Shown here: positions 1 through 7,839 of the stretch, in pieces | Layout of the letters: the number at the start of each line of letters is the position of its first letter | Position numbering within the stretch: the first letter of the stretch is position 1 | Assembly (NCBI GenBank): GCA_012519555.1 | Contig: JAAYPY010000125.1 | Coordinates: 1-34,352 of the forward strand | Length of the DNA stretch: 34,352 nt | Direction: 5' to 3' | Source of the DNA: Tissierellia bacterium | GTDB taxonomy: Bacteria; Bacillota; Clostridia; Tissierellales; Sedimentibacteraceae | The notes under the pieces: generated by a model | Seen by the model: the letters and a program-made list of their open reading frames with translations, nothing else | What the model was told of the DNA's origin: nothing | Databases searched by the model: none | Made by a program: the position numbers and the translations under genes

Positions 1-393
1 ACACAGGAGGAGTTGGCAGAAGCTCTAAAAAATATGGGCATTGACGTTACTCAAGCTACAATTTCAAGGGATATTAAAGAGCTTAGACTTGTTAAGGTAA
101 TGTCCAAGAGCGGTAAGTACAAGTATGCTACTATTAGTCAAAGTCAGGAAGGAATAACGGACAGATTGAATAAAATATTCGAAAATTCCGTAGTTTCAAT
201 TGACAATGCAATGAACATGATAATAATAAAAACGATTCCCGGAGCTGCTCAAATATGTGCATCAGCCATTGACTATATGGGGATTGAAGAAATTGTGGGA
301 ACATTAGCCGGGGATGACAATGTTTTTGTAGCTGTAAGAAGATTAGAAGATGTAGACAGTGTTTTGCAGGAATTTAAAAAGAGTATAAGATAA
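1..393 (+). CDS. argR: Arginine repressor ArgR (5' truncated)
   Basis: Transcriptional regulator of arginine metabolism, binding ARG operators as an arginine-responsive hexamer. The frame is open from base 1 and begins TQEELAEALK, so the start codon lies upstream of the window; the TTG at 13 is an internal leucine codon. The N-terminal winged helix is recognisable by VTQATISRDIKELRL. The C-terminal oligomerisation and arginine-binding domain shows GAAQICASAID and GTLAGDDN, whose paired Asp residues contact arginine in the family. Perhaps 20-25 residues are missing. It lies 10 bases before recN, the usual argR-recN order of Firmicutes. In that order ArgR is often a global rather than operon-specific regulator, which is family knowledge and not visible here. 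Confidence 0.93.
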   Translation, partial: TQEELAEALKNMGIDVTQATISRDIKELRLVKVMSKSGKYKYATISQSQEGITDRLNKIFENSVVSIDNAMNMIIIKTIPGAAQICASAIDYMGIEEIVGTLAGDDNVFVAVRRLEDVDSVLQEFKKSIR

Positions 394-403
394 TGGTGAT
401 AAT

Positions 404-2062
404 ATGCTGCTTAGTTTAAATATAAGGAATTTTGCAGTATTTGAGGATGCATCTGTTAGTTTTAAACCCGGATTTAATGTTTTTACGGGTGAAACAGGCT
501 CGGGAAAGTCTGTATTAATCAATGCGATAGAGCTTATTTTAGGAGAAAGAGCCTCAAAGGATCTGATAAGAAAAGGTAAAAACTCAGCATTGATTGAAGG
601 AATTTTTGAAATCGGTGACAATGACAAGGTGTACAATAGTTTAAAAAGTCTGAGCATAGAAATCGATAGTGATGACTTCTTAATAATATCAAGAGAGCTG
701 TTACAAAACGGTAAGAGTATAAACAAAATTAACGGGAGAACAGTTCCTCTTAATACAATTAAAACAGTGGGCAGCTCCTTGATTGATATTTATGGTCAAT
801 TCGGTCATGAGAGCTTGTTTAAAAAAGAAAATCATATTAAACTGCTTGACAGTTTGATTCAAAAGGAATTATCTACCATATTTCAGTCTTATGATGAACT
901 GTATGTAAAGTTTAACCGAATTCTAAGCGAAATAATTACACTAAAAGAAAAACTCTTAAATAAAGATAAAAAAATTGAGCAGCTTAAATATGAAATAAAT
1001 GAAATTGATTCTGCACAGCTAAAAGAATTTGAAGAAGATGAGCTGTTAAAGAAAATCAAAAAACTTTCAAATGTGCAGGAAATTAAAAAGTCTCTATATG
1101 AAGCAATTTATATTCTTAACAATGACAATATAAACAATGTTTACACTATAATTAACAAAATTCAAAGCTATGACGAAAAACTTGGAGAATTTCTTTCAAG
1201 GCTTGATATTCAATTAGAAGAATTGAAACTATTAAGTTATGACTTAAGAGATTATTCAGATAATTTGGCTCTTGATGAAAAAGAGCTTGACAGTATTGAA
1301 AGCAGAATGTCTCTTATAAATCACTTAAAAAGAAAATACGGTTTTTCGATTGAAAGAATTAATGATTACAGAAATGCATCCTTTGAAGAATTAAATTTAC
1401 TTTTAGAAGCTGATTCAAAATTAAAGACTTTAATTAGGGAAAAAGATGAGACATATAAATTATTGACAGAAAAAGCAGATCTTATATCAAAGAAAAGAAA
1501 AAATGCTGCAGAATATCTTGAAAAACATATTTTAGTTGAATTAAACGATTTGAATATGAAAAACATAGAATTCAAAGTCAAAATAGATAAGAAGAATATA
1601 TCTAAAGACGGGGTGGACAATGTTGAATTTTTAATTTCAACAAATGTTGGAAGCGACTTAAGTTCTGTACAGAAAATAGTTTCCGGAGGAGAAGCGTCAA
1701 GAATTATGCTTGCCTTTAAAAAAATAAAAAGCGATGTTGGTCAAACCATGGTGTTTGATGAAATTGACATAGGAATAAGCGGCAAGACTGCACAGATGAC
1801 AGGCGTAAAAATGAATTATATTGCCATGAATAATCAAGTTATCTGTGTCACACATTCGCCGCAAATAGCATCAATATCAAAGAATCATTTTTTAATCGAA
1901 AAAAAAGTTATTGGCGATAATACTATAAGTACCGTAAAAAAATTAGACAAAGAGAATAAAATACATGAAATTGCAAGATTATTGAGCGGTATGAAAATAA
2001 CTGACAAATCAATAAACAATGCTGTCGAATTGATAGAAATTAACAGCAAAATAAGTGAATAG
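404..2062 (+). CDS. recN: DNA repair protein RecN
   Basis: SMC-like ATPase that acts early in recombinational repair of double-strand breaks. At 552 residues it has the normal family length. Walker A GETGSGKS is at residues 29-36, the ABC signature SGGEAS starts at 427 and Walker B MVFDE is at 449-453. Between the ATPase halves lies a long Lys/Glu/Leu-rich region (about 150-370) typical of the antiparallel coiled coil. The ATG at 404 follows a modest GGTGA site just after the argR stop, so translation is probably coupled to argR. Identification is firm. Confidence 0.97.
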   Translation: MLLSLNIRNFAVFEDASVSFKPGFNVFTGETGSGKSVLINAIELILGERASKDLIRKGKNSALIEGIFEIGDNDKVYNSLKSLSIEIDSDDFLIISRELLQNGKSINKINGRTVPLNTIKTVGSSLIDIYGQFGHESLFKKENHIKLLDSLIQKELSTIFQSYDELYVKFNRILSEIITLKEKLLNKDKKIEQLKYEINEIDSAQLKEFEEDELLKKIKKLSNVQEIKKSLYEAIYILNNDNINNVYTIINKIQSYDEKLGEFLSRLDIQLEELKLLSYDLRDYSDNLALDEKELDSIESRMSLINHLKRKYGFSIERINDYRNASFEELNLLLEADSKLKTLIREKDETYKLLTEKADLISKKRKNAAEYLEKHILVELNDLNMKNIEFKVKIDKKNISKDGVDNVEFLISTNVGSDLSSVQKIVSGGEASRIMLAFKKIKSDVGQTMVFDEIDIGISGKTAQMTGVKMNYIAMNNQVICVTHSPQIASISKNHFLIEKKVIGDNTISTVKKLDKENKIHEIARLLSGMKITDKSINNAVELIEINSKISE

Positions 2063-2085
2063 AAGACCTTTTATAGGGAAAAGTT
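2057..2085 (+). promoter_or_regulatory. Putative forespore sigma (SigF/SigG-type) promoter of spoIVB
   Basis: A -35-like GAATA (2057-2061; consensus GYATA, 4 of 5) is separated by 15 bases from GGAAAAGTT (2077-2085), which fits the -10 pattern GGHNANNHT. It lies just upstream of the spoIVB ribosome binding site and overlaps the recN stop. In Bacillus subtilis spoIVB is transcribed by SigF and SigG, so the position makes biological sense. It is a motif match only, and chance matches in AT-rich DNA are possible. Confidence 0.4.
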
Positions 2086-2110
2086 AAGGATAAAACTAGA
2101 GGAGAGCAAT

Positions 2111-3199
2111 ATGAAAAGTTTCTTAAAAAGAGTTTTATTCTTTATTTTTTTTATTACGGTATTAATGACTGCCGTTTTTTTTGGTTTCAACTTAAAAACA
2201 AATCCATATAAATTCGCTAAATATGACCAGGTAATTGATACAGAAGGTAAATATGTAATTCCAGGCGGTCAGACTGTAGGTGTTGAATTAAAAACAGAAG
2301 GAGTATTGGTTGTGGGTTTGGCTGATATAGCCAATACTGACAACATTTCAACATCACCGGCAAAAATTGCTGGGATTCAAATAGGAGACAAAATATTGGA
2401 AATAGACTCCTTATATATGGGCAGCGCTGATGATATCTTAAAATATACTGAAAATATGGGAATTAAAGTTTATAGATTTAAAGTGGAAAGAGCAGGAAAA
2501 ATATTAAATTTAACAATAATTCCTGTTAAAAGATACGAAAGCGAAGAAATCAAATTCGGATTTTGGGCAAGAGATGATATTGCGGGAATCGGTACAGTTA
2601 CATTTGTAGACCCTAAAACCGGAACCTACAGTGCCATAGGACATGGCATTTCAGATTCGGAAACAGGCAATCTTATAGACATTGAATCAGGCACTATTTC
2701 AAAAGCAAATATTACAAACATTAAGCTTGGCAAAAAGGGTGAACCGGGAGAAATCATTGGATATATTTTAAAAGATGAGAAAAGCCTTGGAACAGTATTA
2801 AATAATACGGAATTCGGAATTTACGGGAAGATAAATGAGGACAGCATGGGGTATTTCAGCGGAGATTTAATGGAAATAGGAAAAAAGGAAGAGATTGTAT
2901 TAGGTCCCGCATATATAATTTCATGCGTAAATAATGAAATAAAAAAATACAGTATAGAGATTTCAAAAATATTTTATCAGAACAAGCCTGATGAAAAAAG
3001 TTTTGTAATAAAGATAACAGATGAAGAATTGCTAAAAATGACTAACGGAATTATTCAGGGTATGAGCGGAAGCCCTATAATCCAAAACAATAAAATTGTG
3101 GGAGCGGTAACACATGTTTTTATGAATGATCCTTCAAAGGGGTATGGAATATATATAGAGTGGATTTTTGATGAAATATATTTGAGTGATTGGAATTAA
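2111..3199 (+). CDS. spoIVB: SpoIVB signalling serine peptidase
   Basis: Family S55 serine peptidase secreted from the forespore into the intermembrane space, where it cleaves SpoIVFA to trigger pro-SigK processing. An N-terminal membrane anchor (about residues 5-27) is followed by a PDZ-like region (about 60-135) and the protease domain. The catalytic His region reads IGHGISD (H178) and the nucleophile motif QGMSGSP has serines 319 and 321. The length is 362 residues against about 426 in B. subtilis; the catalytic landmarks are all present. The ATG at 2111 follows AGGAGAG. The location between recN and spo0A is the standard one for sporulating Firmicutes. Confidence 0.95.
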   Translation: MKSFLKRVLFFIFFITVLMTAVFFGFNLKTNPYKFAKYDQVIDTEGKYVIPGGQTVGVELKTEGVLVVGLADIANTDNISTSPAKIAGIQIGDKILEIDSLYMGSADDILKYTENMGIKVYRFKVERAGKILNLTIIPVKRYESEEIKFGFWARDDIAGIGTVTFVDPKTGTYSAIGHGISDSETGNLIDIESGTISKANITNIKLGKKGEPGEIIGYILKDEKSLGTVLNNTEFGIYGKINEDSMGYFSGDLMEIGKKEEIVLGPAYIISCVNNEIKKYSIEISKIFYQNKPDEKSFVIKITDEELLKMTNGIIQGMSGSPIIQNNKIVGAVTHVFMNDPSKGYGIYIEWIFDEIYLSDWN

Positions 3200-3416
3200 T
3201 TCATTTTTATATAATATATTATTTAAGCAAGAAATATATTTTAAGTTATCGACAAATTTTTAGTATAAACATGGAAAAAATATATATAATAGATATAAGT
3301 ACTATTTTATTACAAAAAGCTGATTAATAATTTTTTTTTTCAAAAAAAAGGGTTTTTTGATTCTTTTGCGTATTGTATTAGTAAAGAGAAAGAAGAAGAT
3401 GAATTGGAGGATTAAG
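3200..3416 (+). promoter_or_regulatory. spo0A upstream region with a weak 0A-box match and a T/A homopolymer
   Basis: This 217-base intergenic stretch must carry the spo0A promoter. I see ATCGACA (3248-3254), one mismatch from the reverse complement of the Spo0A box TGTCGAA, and a TATAAT at 3285-3290 without a convincing -35. A run of ten T, one C, eight A, three G and six T covers about 3331-3358. I could not find a clear SigH promoter. Autoregulation by Spo0A is therefore only a weak inference. Confidence 0.25.
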
Positions 3417-4211
3417 ATGCAAAAAAAAGTAAAAGTTGTCATAGCTGATGATAATAAGGAATTTAGGTTAATCCTTAAGGATTTTTTACTCAGCAAAAAA
3501 GTCTTTGAAGTTGTAGACATGGCAGAAGATGGGTTAAAAGCATTGGATTCTGTCGAAAAACATGAGCCTGACATTCTAATTTTAGACATAATAATGCCTC
3601 ATTTGGATGGATTGGGTGTATTAGAAAGACTTCACAAAAAAGATTTGACAAAATTTCCCAAGGTAATAGTTTTATCTGCTGTAGGTCATGACAAGGTTAC
3701 ACAGAGGGCAATTAATATGGGCGTTGATTATTATATTGTTAAGCCTTTCAATTTTGAATCCTTTGCTGACAGATTGCTTCAAATAACGGAATTAGAAACT
3801 TCCAAGGTGCAGAATAAAAACAAGGAAATCGTTTATAACGAAAAAATGAACACAGAGCTTAGTTTGGAAGTTAAAATAACCGAAATTTTGCATGAGGTAG
3901 GCGTACCTGCTCATATAAAAGGATATCAGTATTTACGTACATCCATAACGGATGTGGTAAACAATGTTGAGTTGCTGGGTGCAATAACAAAGGAGCTTTA
4001 TCCAATGATAGCAGTTAAATATTCGACTACTCCTAGCAGGGTTGAAAGAGCCATTCGTCATGCTATAGAGGTTGCATGGACAAGAGGAAAAATAGAAACC
4101 ATCAACAATATTTTTGGTTATACCATACATAATAATAAGGGTAAACCTACCAATTCAGAGTTCATAGCAATGATTGCAGATAAGCTTCGTTTGGAACAAA
4201 AGGTTTCATAA
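3417..4211 (+). CDS. spo0A: Sporulation master regulator Spo0A
   Basis: Response regulator at the end of the sporulation phosphorelay; when phosphorylated it binds 0A boxes and starts sporulation. The ATG at 3417 is chosen because GGAGG (3406-3410) precedes it by six bases and because it gives 264 residues, close to the 267 of B. subtilis. An in-frame start at 3357 would add 20 residues with no family counterpart. The receiver domain has the acidic pair D11/D12, phospho-acceptor D57 (LDIIMP) and a conserved Lys in VKPF. The C-terminal DNA-binding domain contains [15 protein letters not shown], the near-invariant Spo0A recognition helix. Identification is certain. Confidence 0.98.
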   Translation: MQKKVKVVIADDNKEFRLILKDFLLSKKVFEVVDMAEDGLKALDSVEKHEPDILILDIIMPHLDGLGVLERLHKKDLTKFPKVIVLSAVGHDKVTQRAINMGVDYYIVKPFNFESFADRLLQITELETSKVQNKNKEIVYNEKMNTELSLEVKITEILHEVGVPAHIKGYQYLRTSITDVVNNVELLGAITKELYPMIAVKYSTTPSRVERAIRHAIEVAWTRGKIETINNIFGYTIHNNKGKPTNSEFIAMIADKLRLEQKVS

Positions 4212-4268
4212 TTATGCTCCAATTATTACTAAATCAGATTAGAATGGAATGCCTCTGTTTAAATTGAC

Positions 4269-4297
4269 TTGACAAAAACTTGTATTGTTATTAAAAT
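4269..4297 (+). promoter_or_regulatory. SigA-type promoter of the Nudix gene
   Basis: TTGACA (4269-4274), a 17-base spacer and TAAAAT (4292-4297). This is a near-consensus vegetative promoter, 62 bases before the TTG start at 4359. Confidence 0.7.
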
Positions 4298-4358
4298 AAG
4301 TCCAACAATTAATCTTGCAAACATTAAAATTGCATGGGTTTAATTATAGGAGGAAATA

Positions 4359-4880
4359 TTGAATAAGGAAATAACAGTAAAAAGCGAAAAAATATTCGAA
4401 GGTAAAATAGTTAATTTACGGGTAGATACAGTTGAACTGCAAAATCAAAAATATGCAAAAAGAGAAATTGTAGATCATAAAGCTGCTGCTTGTATTTTAG
4501 CCGTTAATAATGATAAAATGCTTTTGGTCAGACAATACAGAAAAGCCATTGAAGAGCTAATATATGAATTGCCTGCGGGAATCCTTAATATTGCTGAGGA
4601 GCCCCAAGAAGGAGCATTAAGAGAATTAAAAGAAGAAACAGGATATAAGGCAGGTAAAATTAAATTAATTTATGAATTTTATACTTCTCCGGGTTTTACC
4701 AATGAAAAGGTATACTTGTTTGAAGCATCGGATCTGATCTTTGAAGGTACTAATTTAGATGAAGATGAATGTATTGAAACAATAGAAGTAAACGCGGAAG
4801 AAGCAAAGAAAATGATTGAAACAGGCAGAATATCTGACAGCAAAACACTGATAGGATTGCTCCATTGGCTGCATTCTTAA
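4359..4880 (+). CDS. Nudix hydrolase, ADP-ribose pyrophosphatase type
   Basis: Predicted to hydrolyse ADP-ribose, or a related nucleoside diphosphate sugar, to AMP and a phosphorylated sugar. The complete Nudix box GX5EX7REUXEEXGU is present: G74, E80, R88-E89, E92-E93 and G95, with the metal-binding glutamates intact. N-terminal EREIVDH-like and RQYRKAIE segments are typical of the ADP-ribose pyrophosphatase subgroup. The start is TTG, set by AGGAGG at 4348-4353 five bases upstream; no ATG fits. It has its own promoter and terminator, so it is a single-gene unit. In Bacillus a nudF gene also sits close to spoIIM and xerD, matching the neighbours here. Confidence 0.88.
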   Translation: MNKEITVKSEKIFEGKIVNLRVDTVELQNQKYAKREIVDHKAAACILAVNNDKMLLVRQYRKAIEELIYELPAGILNIAEEPQEGALRELKEETGYKAGKIKLIYEFYTSPGFTNEKVYLFEASDLIFEGTNLDEDECIETIEVNAEEAKKMIETGRISDSKTLIGLLHWLHS

Positions 4881-4901
4881 AATAATATACATAAAAAGAA
4901 T

Positions 4902-4952
4902 AAACCTCTTGTACAAGCATATATTATATAAAGCTAAACAAGGGGTTTTTTT
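4902..4952 (+). terminator. Rho-independent terminator after the Nudix gene
   Basis: An 11-base arm (4902-4912, AAACCTCTTGT) pairs with 4938-4948 (ACAAGGGGTTT) with one G-T wobble across a 25-base loop, followed by a run of seven T (4946-4952). Confidence 0.8.
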
Positions 4953-4993
4953 GTGGAACAGCAGGGGATCTATTTTAGTTGGGAGGTTGTATT

Positions 4994-5575
4994 ATGAACA
5001 ATACGATTAGAAAGCTGATACAATCTGAGAATAAGAAGATCTTAACAATATTATTAATCTTTATCGGAGCTCTGATTTTATCTGCATATATTTATTCATT
5101 AACGGGCAAGGGAACAATAGAGTCAATTAATTATGATAGTATAAGCAAAATGACTTTTATGCAAATTTTCTTTATGACATTAAAAAGGAATATCATTTAT
5201 TTCTTGGCAGTTATTTTTCTAACTTATTTAGGGCAGGGCAAATTAACTAAAATTTTGTTTGGTTTTATATCCGTATATTATGGATTATCCGTTATTTATA
5301 TTATCAGAACCGTAGGATTAGAATTTAAATATTTTATGCTTACATTTACGGATTATCTTATATTTTTTCCAATCTTACTTTATTTTACATTTATTTCTAC
5401 TTCAATATCAAAATATACAAAAAAAGCAAAAAATATCGAGACTATTTCACATAAATTTGATATAATTATATCCGGGTATATTCAGATTTCTATATTTTAT
5501 TTACTTATTGTTACAGCCTATTCTTTTTTTTACAGCGTTTATGTATTAATATTAAGCAGATTGATGGTGAGATAA
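4994..5575 (+). CDS. Polytopic membrane protein, possibly a divergent SpoIIM
   Basis: A 193-residue integral membrane protein with about five hydrophobic segments (near residues 15-37, 58-78, 80-101, 107-130 and 155-185) and a basic N terminus. The ATG at 4994 follows GGGAGG (4981-4986) by seven bases; an upstream TTG at 4979 would overlap that site and is rejected. I recognise no catalytic motif. Two things suggest SpoIIM, the membrane component of the forespore engulfment machinery: the five-segment topology and size, and the position between a Nudix gene and xerD/deoB, where Bacillus has spoIIM. Sequence similarity is too weak by eye to confirm this. Its stop overlaps the next ATG by one base (TAATG), so translation is coupled. 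Confidence 0.6.
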   Translation: MNNTIRKLIQSENKKILTILLIFIGALILSAYIYSLTGKGTIESINYDSISKMTFMQIFFMTLKRNIIYFLAVIFLTYLGQGKLTKILFGFISVYYGLSVIYIIRTVGLEFKYFMLTFTDYLIFFPILLYFTFISTSISKYTKKAKNIETISHKFDIIISGYIQISIFYLLIVTAYSFFYSVYVLILSRLMVR

Positions 5576-6444
5576 TGGATATGATGATTTATAAAAAATA
5601 TCTAACTAAAAGAAACTTAAGCGAAAATACAATCAGCTCATATATTTATGATGTTGAAAACTTTAGAGCATACCTTCGTGCTGAATATGACCTTGAAATA
5701 TATAAAACAAAAAAGGCACATATTTTGACATATCTTGTAGCCATGCAGAAAAACGGAAAAAGCTCATCAACTATATCACGGACTATATCAGCGTTAAAAA
5801 ATTTCTTTTCTTATTTAAAAAATGAAAAGTTGATTGTGGACAACCCTGCTGTCAGCATTCACAGTCCAAAACAAATAAAAAAGAAACCATCCATTCTTAC
5901 TGAAGAAGAGATAGCTGAGCTGATGCTTTTGCCAGACAAAAATACATTTAAAGGAATAAGAGATTTAGCAATATTAGAGTTGATGTATTCTTCGGGAATA
6001 AATGTTTCCGAACTTATAAATATTAAAATATCTCAAACAAATTTAAGTGCTGGCATAATCTCTATTGCAGGAGATAAAGAAAGAATAATTCCTCTAAGTA
6101 AGTATGCAAGCAATGCAATTGACATCTATTTAAACAATTTTAGAAATATTAAATTTGCAAAAGACAATGAATACCTCTTTATCAATATTTCAGGCGAGCC
6201 AATATCAAGGCAGGGGATATGGAAAATCCTTAAATCCTATAAGAAAAAAATGAATTTGAAGAAGGAATTATCTCCTCAGATATTAAGAAATTCATTTGCG
6301 GTACATATGTTGTCTCATGGTGCTGACCTTGGAACACTACAGGAGTTAATGGGACTCAGCAGCATAGGAGCTGCACAAAATTATTTAAACAATGTAGAAT
6401 TTAAATCATTAGAAGTATTTAAAAAGACATTTCCGAGAGTATAA
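5575..6444 (+). CDS. xerD: XerD-like tyrosine recombinase lacking most catalytic residues
   Basis: A full-length (289 residues), uninterrupted homologue of the chromosome-dimer resolvase XerD, with an N-terminal SAM-like core-binding domain (about 1-90, KRNLSENTISSY) and a C-terminal catalytic fold. The active site is degraded. Arg I of the usual GLRVSEL is Asn (N143, GINVSEL), the HxLRH box reads QILRN (Q235, with R238 retained), the LGHSD histidine is Leu (L261, MGLSS), and the loop normally GKGNKER is shortened to AGDKER, which probably removes the catalytic Lys. The Tyr nucleophile Y270 remains. The location before deoB is the classical xerD locus. It probably cannot recombine alone; a structural, partner or regulatory role is possible. 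ATGs at 5575, 5581 and 5584 are all candidates, since GGTGAG (5566-5571) is only three bases from the first. Confidence 0.85.
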   Translation: MDMMIYKKYLTKRNLSENTISSYIYDVENFRAYLRAEYDLEIYKTKKAHILTYLVAMQKNGKSSSTISRTISALKNFFSYLKNEKLIVDNPAVSIHSPKQIKKKPSILTEEEIAELMLLPDKNTFKGIRDLAILELMYSSGINVSELINIKISQTNLSAGIISIAGDKERIIPLSKYASNAIDIYLNNFRNIKFAKDNEYLFINISGEPISRQGIWKILKSYKKKMNLKKELSPQILRNSFAVHMLSHGADLGTLQELMGLSSIGAAQNYLNNVEFKSLEVFKKTFPRV

Positions 6445-6484
6445 AGGTATGACCTAACCCCATTTTTCAGAGTCTTTTTGGTGT

Positions 6485-6511
6485 TTGAAACAGAGTAATT
6501 ATTGGTATAAT
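6485..6511 (+). promoter_or_regulatory. Probable SigA promoter of deoB
   Basis: A TATAAT -10 (6506-6511) with an upstream TTGAAA (6485-6490). The 15-base spacer is shorter than ideal, so the -35 assignment is uncertain; the -10 is convincing. Confidence 0.45.
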
Positions 6512-6572
6512 AATATATGAAGAGCAGGGGGATATCATTATCCCTCAATTTAATATGCTAAAGGAGCGACAA

Positions 6573-7742
6573 ATGATAAATAGAATAATATTGATAGTAT
6601 TAGACAGCGTTGGTGTAGGAGAACTCCCTGATGCAGCCCTTTATGGCGATGAAGGCAGCAATACATTAAAAAATATTTATAAACAAGCATATAATTTTTC
6701 ACTGCCAAACTTAGAAGAATTAGGAATTTTAAATATTAACGGATTTGAAGACCTCAAAAGCCCAGAATCATTTTTGGGTTCTGTTGCCAAATGCAATGAA
6801 AAGTCAAAGGGCAAGGATACTACAACCGGACACTGGGAAATCAGCGGACTGATTTTAGATAAACCATTTCCTACATATCCTTACGGATTCCCGGATGAGC
6901 TGATTTCAGAATTCGAAAAAAAAGCAGGAAGAAAAGTCTTAGGTAACTATGCTGCTTCCGGTACTGAAATAATTAAGGAATTAGGCAAGAAGCATATAGA
7001 AACAGGAGAATTAATAGTTTATACATCTGCCGACAGCGTATTTCAAATAGCTGCTCATGAAGAAGTGGTTCCTTTGAATGAGCTCTATGATATTTGCAGG
7101 ATTGCAAGAGCAATGCTGCAAGGCGAACATGGTGTAGGTAGAGTTATTGCAAGGCCTTTCACAGGTGAAGCCGGTAATTTTACAAGAACAAGCAACAGGA
7201 AAGATTTCTCATTGGAGCCTTACAAAGATACTATGCTGGATTTTATAAAAAACAGCGGCAGGGAAGTTTTTGCTATTGGGAAAATAGAAGATATATTTGT
7301 TAACAAAGGTATGACAAAATCAAATCATACCGGAAATAATGATGAAGGAATCGAAGCAACTATCCAAGCCATAAAAGAAAACTCTGACGGTTTGATTTTT
7401 ACAAACCTTGTGGATTTTGATATGGTTTACGGTCATAGAAACAATATCCAAGGATATGCTGATGCCCTTATGAATTTTGATAAGAAGCTTCCTGAGATAA
7501 TAAGCAGTCTTAAAGAAGATGATGTCTTGATTATAACAGCAGACCATGGTTGTGATCCTACAAGACCAGGTACAGACCATTCGAGGGAATACATTCCTTT
7601 AATCTTCTATGGAAAAACTATTAAAGCAAACAATAATCTTGGCATTCTTGACACTTTTGCATCCATTGGAAAGACAGTATTGGATTTTTTTAATATTGAA
7701 AACGACCTTGAAGGAAAAAGTGTAAAGAATCAAATAATATGA
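6573..7742 (+). CDS. deoB: Phosphopentomutase
   Basis: Interconverts ribose-1-phosphate (or deoxyribose-1-phosphate) and the 5-phosphate, linking nucleoside salvage to the pentose pool. It is a member of the alkaline-phosphatase superfamily with two Mn ions. The metal ligand D11 ([12 protein letters not shown]), the phosphorylated threonine T85 in [17 protein letters not shown] and the C-terminal [17 protein letters not shown] metal site are all present. The ATG at 6573 is selected because AAGGAG (6561-6566) lies six bases upstream and the protein then begins at the conserved strand [10 protein letters not shown]; this gives 389 residues, normal for the family. In Bacillus the next gene is a purine nucleoside phosphorylase; here it is absent and dacF follows directly. 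Confidence 0.97.
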   Translation: MINRIILIVLDSVGVGELPDAALYGDEGSNTLKNIYKQAYNFSLPNLEELGILNINGFEDLKSPESFLGSVAKCNEKSKGKDTTTGHWEISGLILDKPFPTYPYGFPDELISEFEKKAGRKVLGNYAASGTEIIKELGKKHIETGELIVYTSADSVFQIAAHEEVVPLNELYDICRIARAMLQGEHGVGRVIARPFTGEAGNFTRTSNRKDFSLEPYKDTMLDFIKNSGREVFAIGKIEDIFVNKGMTKSNHTGNNDEGIEATIQAIKENSDGLIFTNLVDFDMVYGHRNNIQGYADALMNFDKKLPEIISSLKEDDVLIITADHGCDPTRPGTDHSREYIPLIFYGKTIKANNNLGILDTFASIGKTVLDFFNIENDLEGKSVKNQII

Positions 7743-7770
7743 ACCGGGGAATAGAGAAAATAACAGTTTT

Positions 7771-7777
7771 TTCGACA
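7771..7777 (-). promoter_or_regulatory. Possible Spo0A box upstream of dacF
   Basis: TTCGACA is an exact reverse complement of the core 0A box TGTCGAA. It lies 69 bases before the dacF start and 13 bases upstream of the putative forespore promoter. The heptamer also occurs by chance inside recN and spo0A coding sequence, so one match carries little weight. Confidence 0.25.
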
Positions 7778-7790
7778 ACTGCGTTTTAAT

Positions 7791-7818
7791 GTATGAATCA
7801 ACAAAATATGGTTATTCT
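7791..7818 (+). promoter_or_regulatory. Putative forespore sigma (SigF/SigG-type) promoter of dacF
   Basis: GTATG (7791-7795; 4 of 5 to GYATA), a 14-base spacer and GGTTATTCT (7810-7818), a full match to GGHNANNHT. It lies 21 bases before the dacF ATG. B. subtilis dacF is a SigF-dependent gene, so the match fits the family. Confidence 0.5.
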
Positions 7819-7839
7819 ACATAAAAAGGAGGTATTTTT

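Noticed and set aside
13-15. TTG as the start of ArgR
   Set aside because: The frame is open to base 1 and the preceding codons (Thr-Gln-Glu-Glu) match the conserved ArgR N-terminal helix, so the gene is truncated by the window edge.
2023-2029. TGTCGAA (0A box) near the end of recN, and another copy inside spo0A coding sequence near 3549
   Set aside because: Both lie in coding sequence, and a heptamer is expected several times by chance in a window this size.
3357-3416. A 20-residue N-terminal extension of Spo0A
   Set aside because: The ATG at 3417 has GGAGG at ideal spacing and matches the family N terminus; the extension covers leader DNA.
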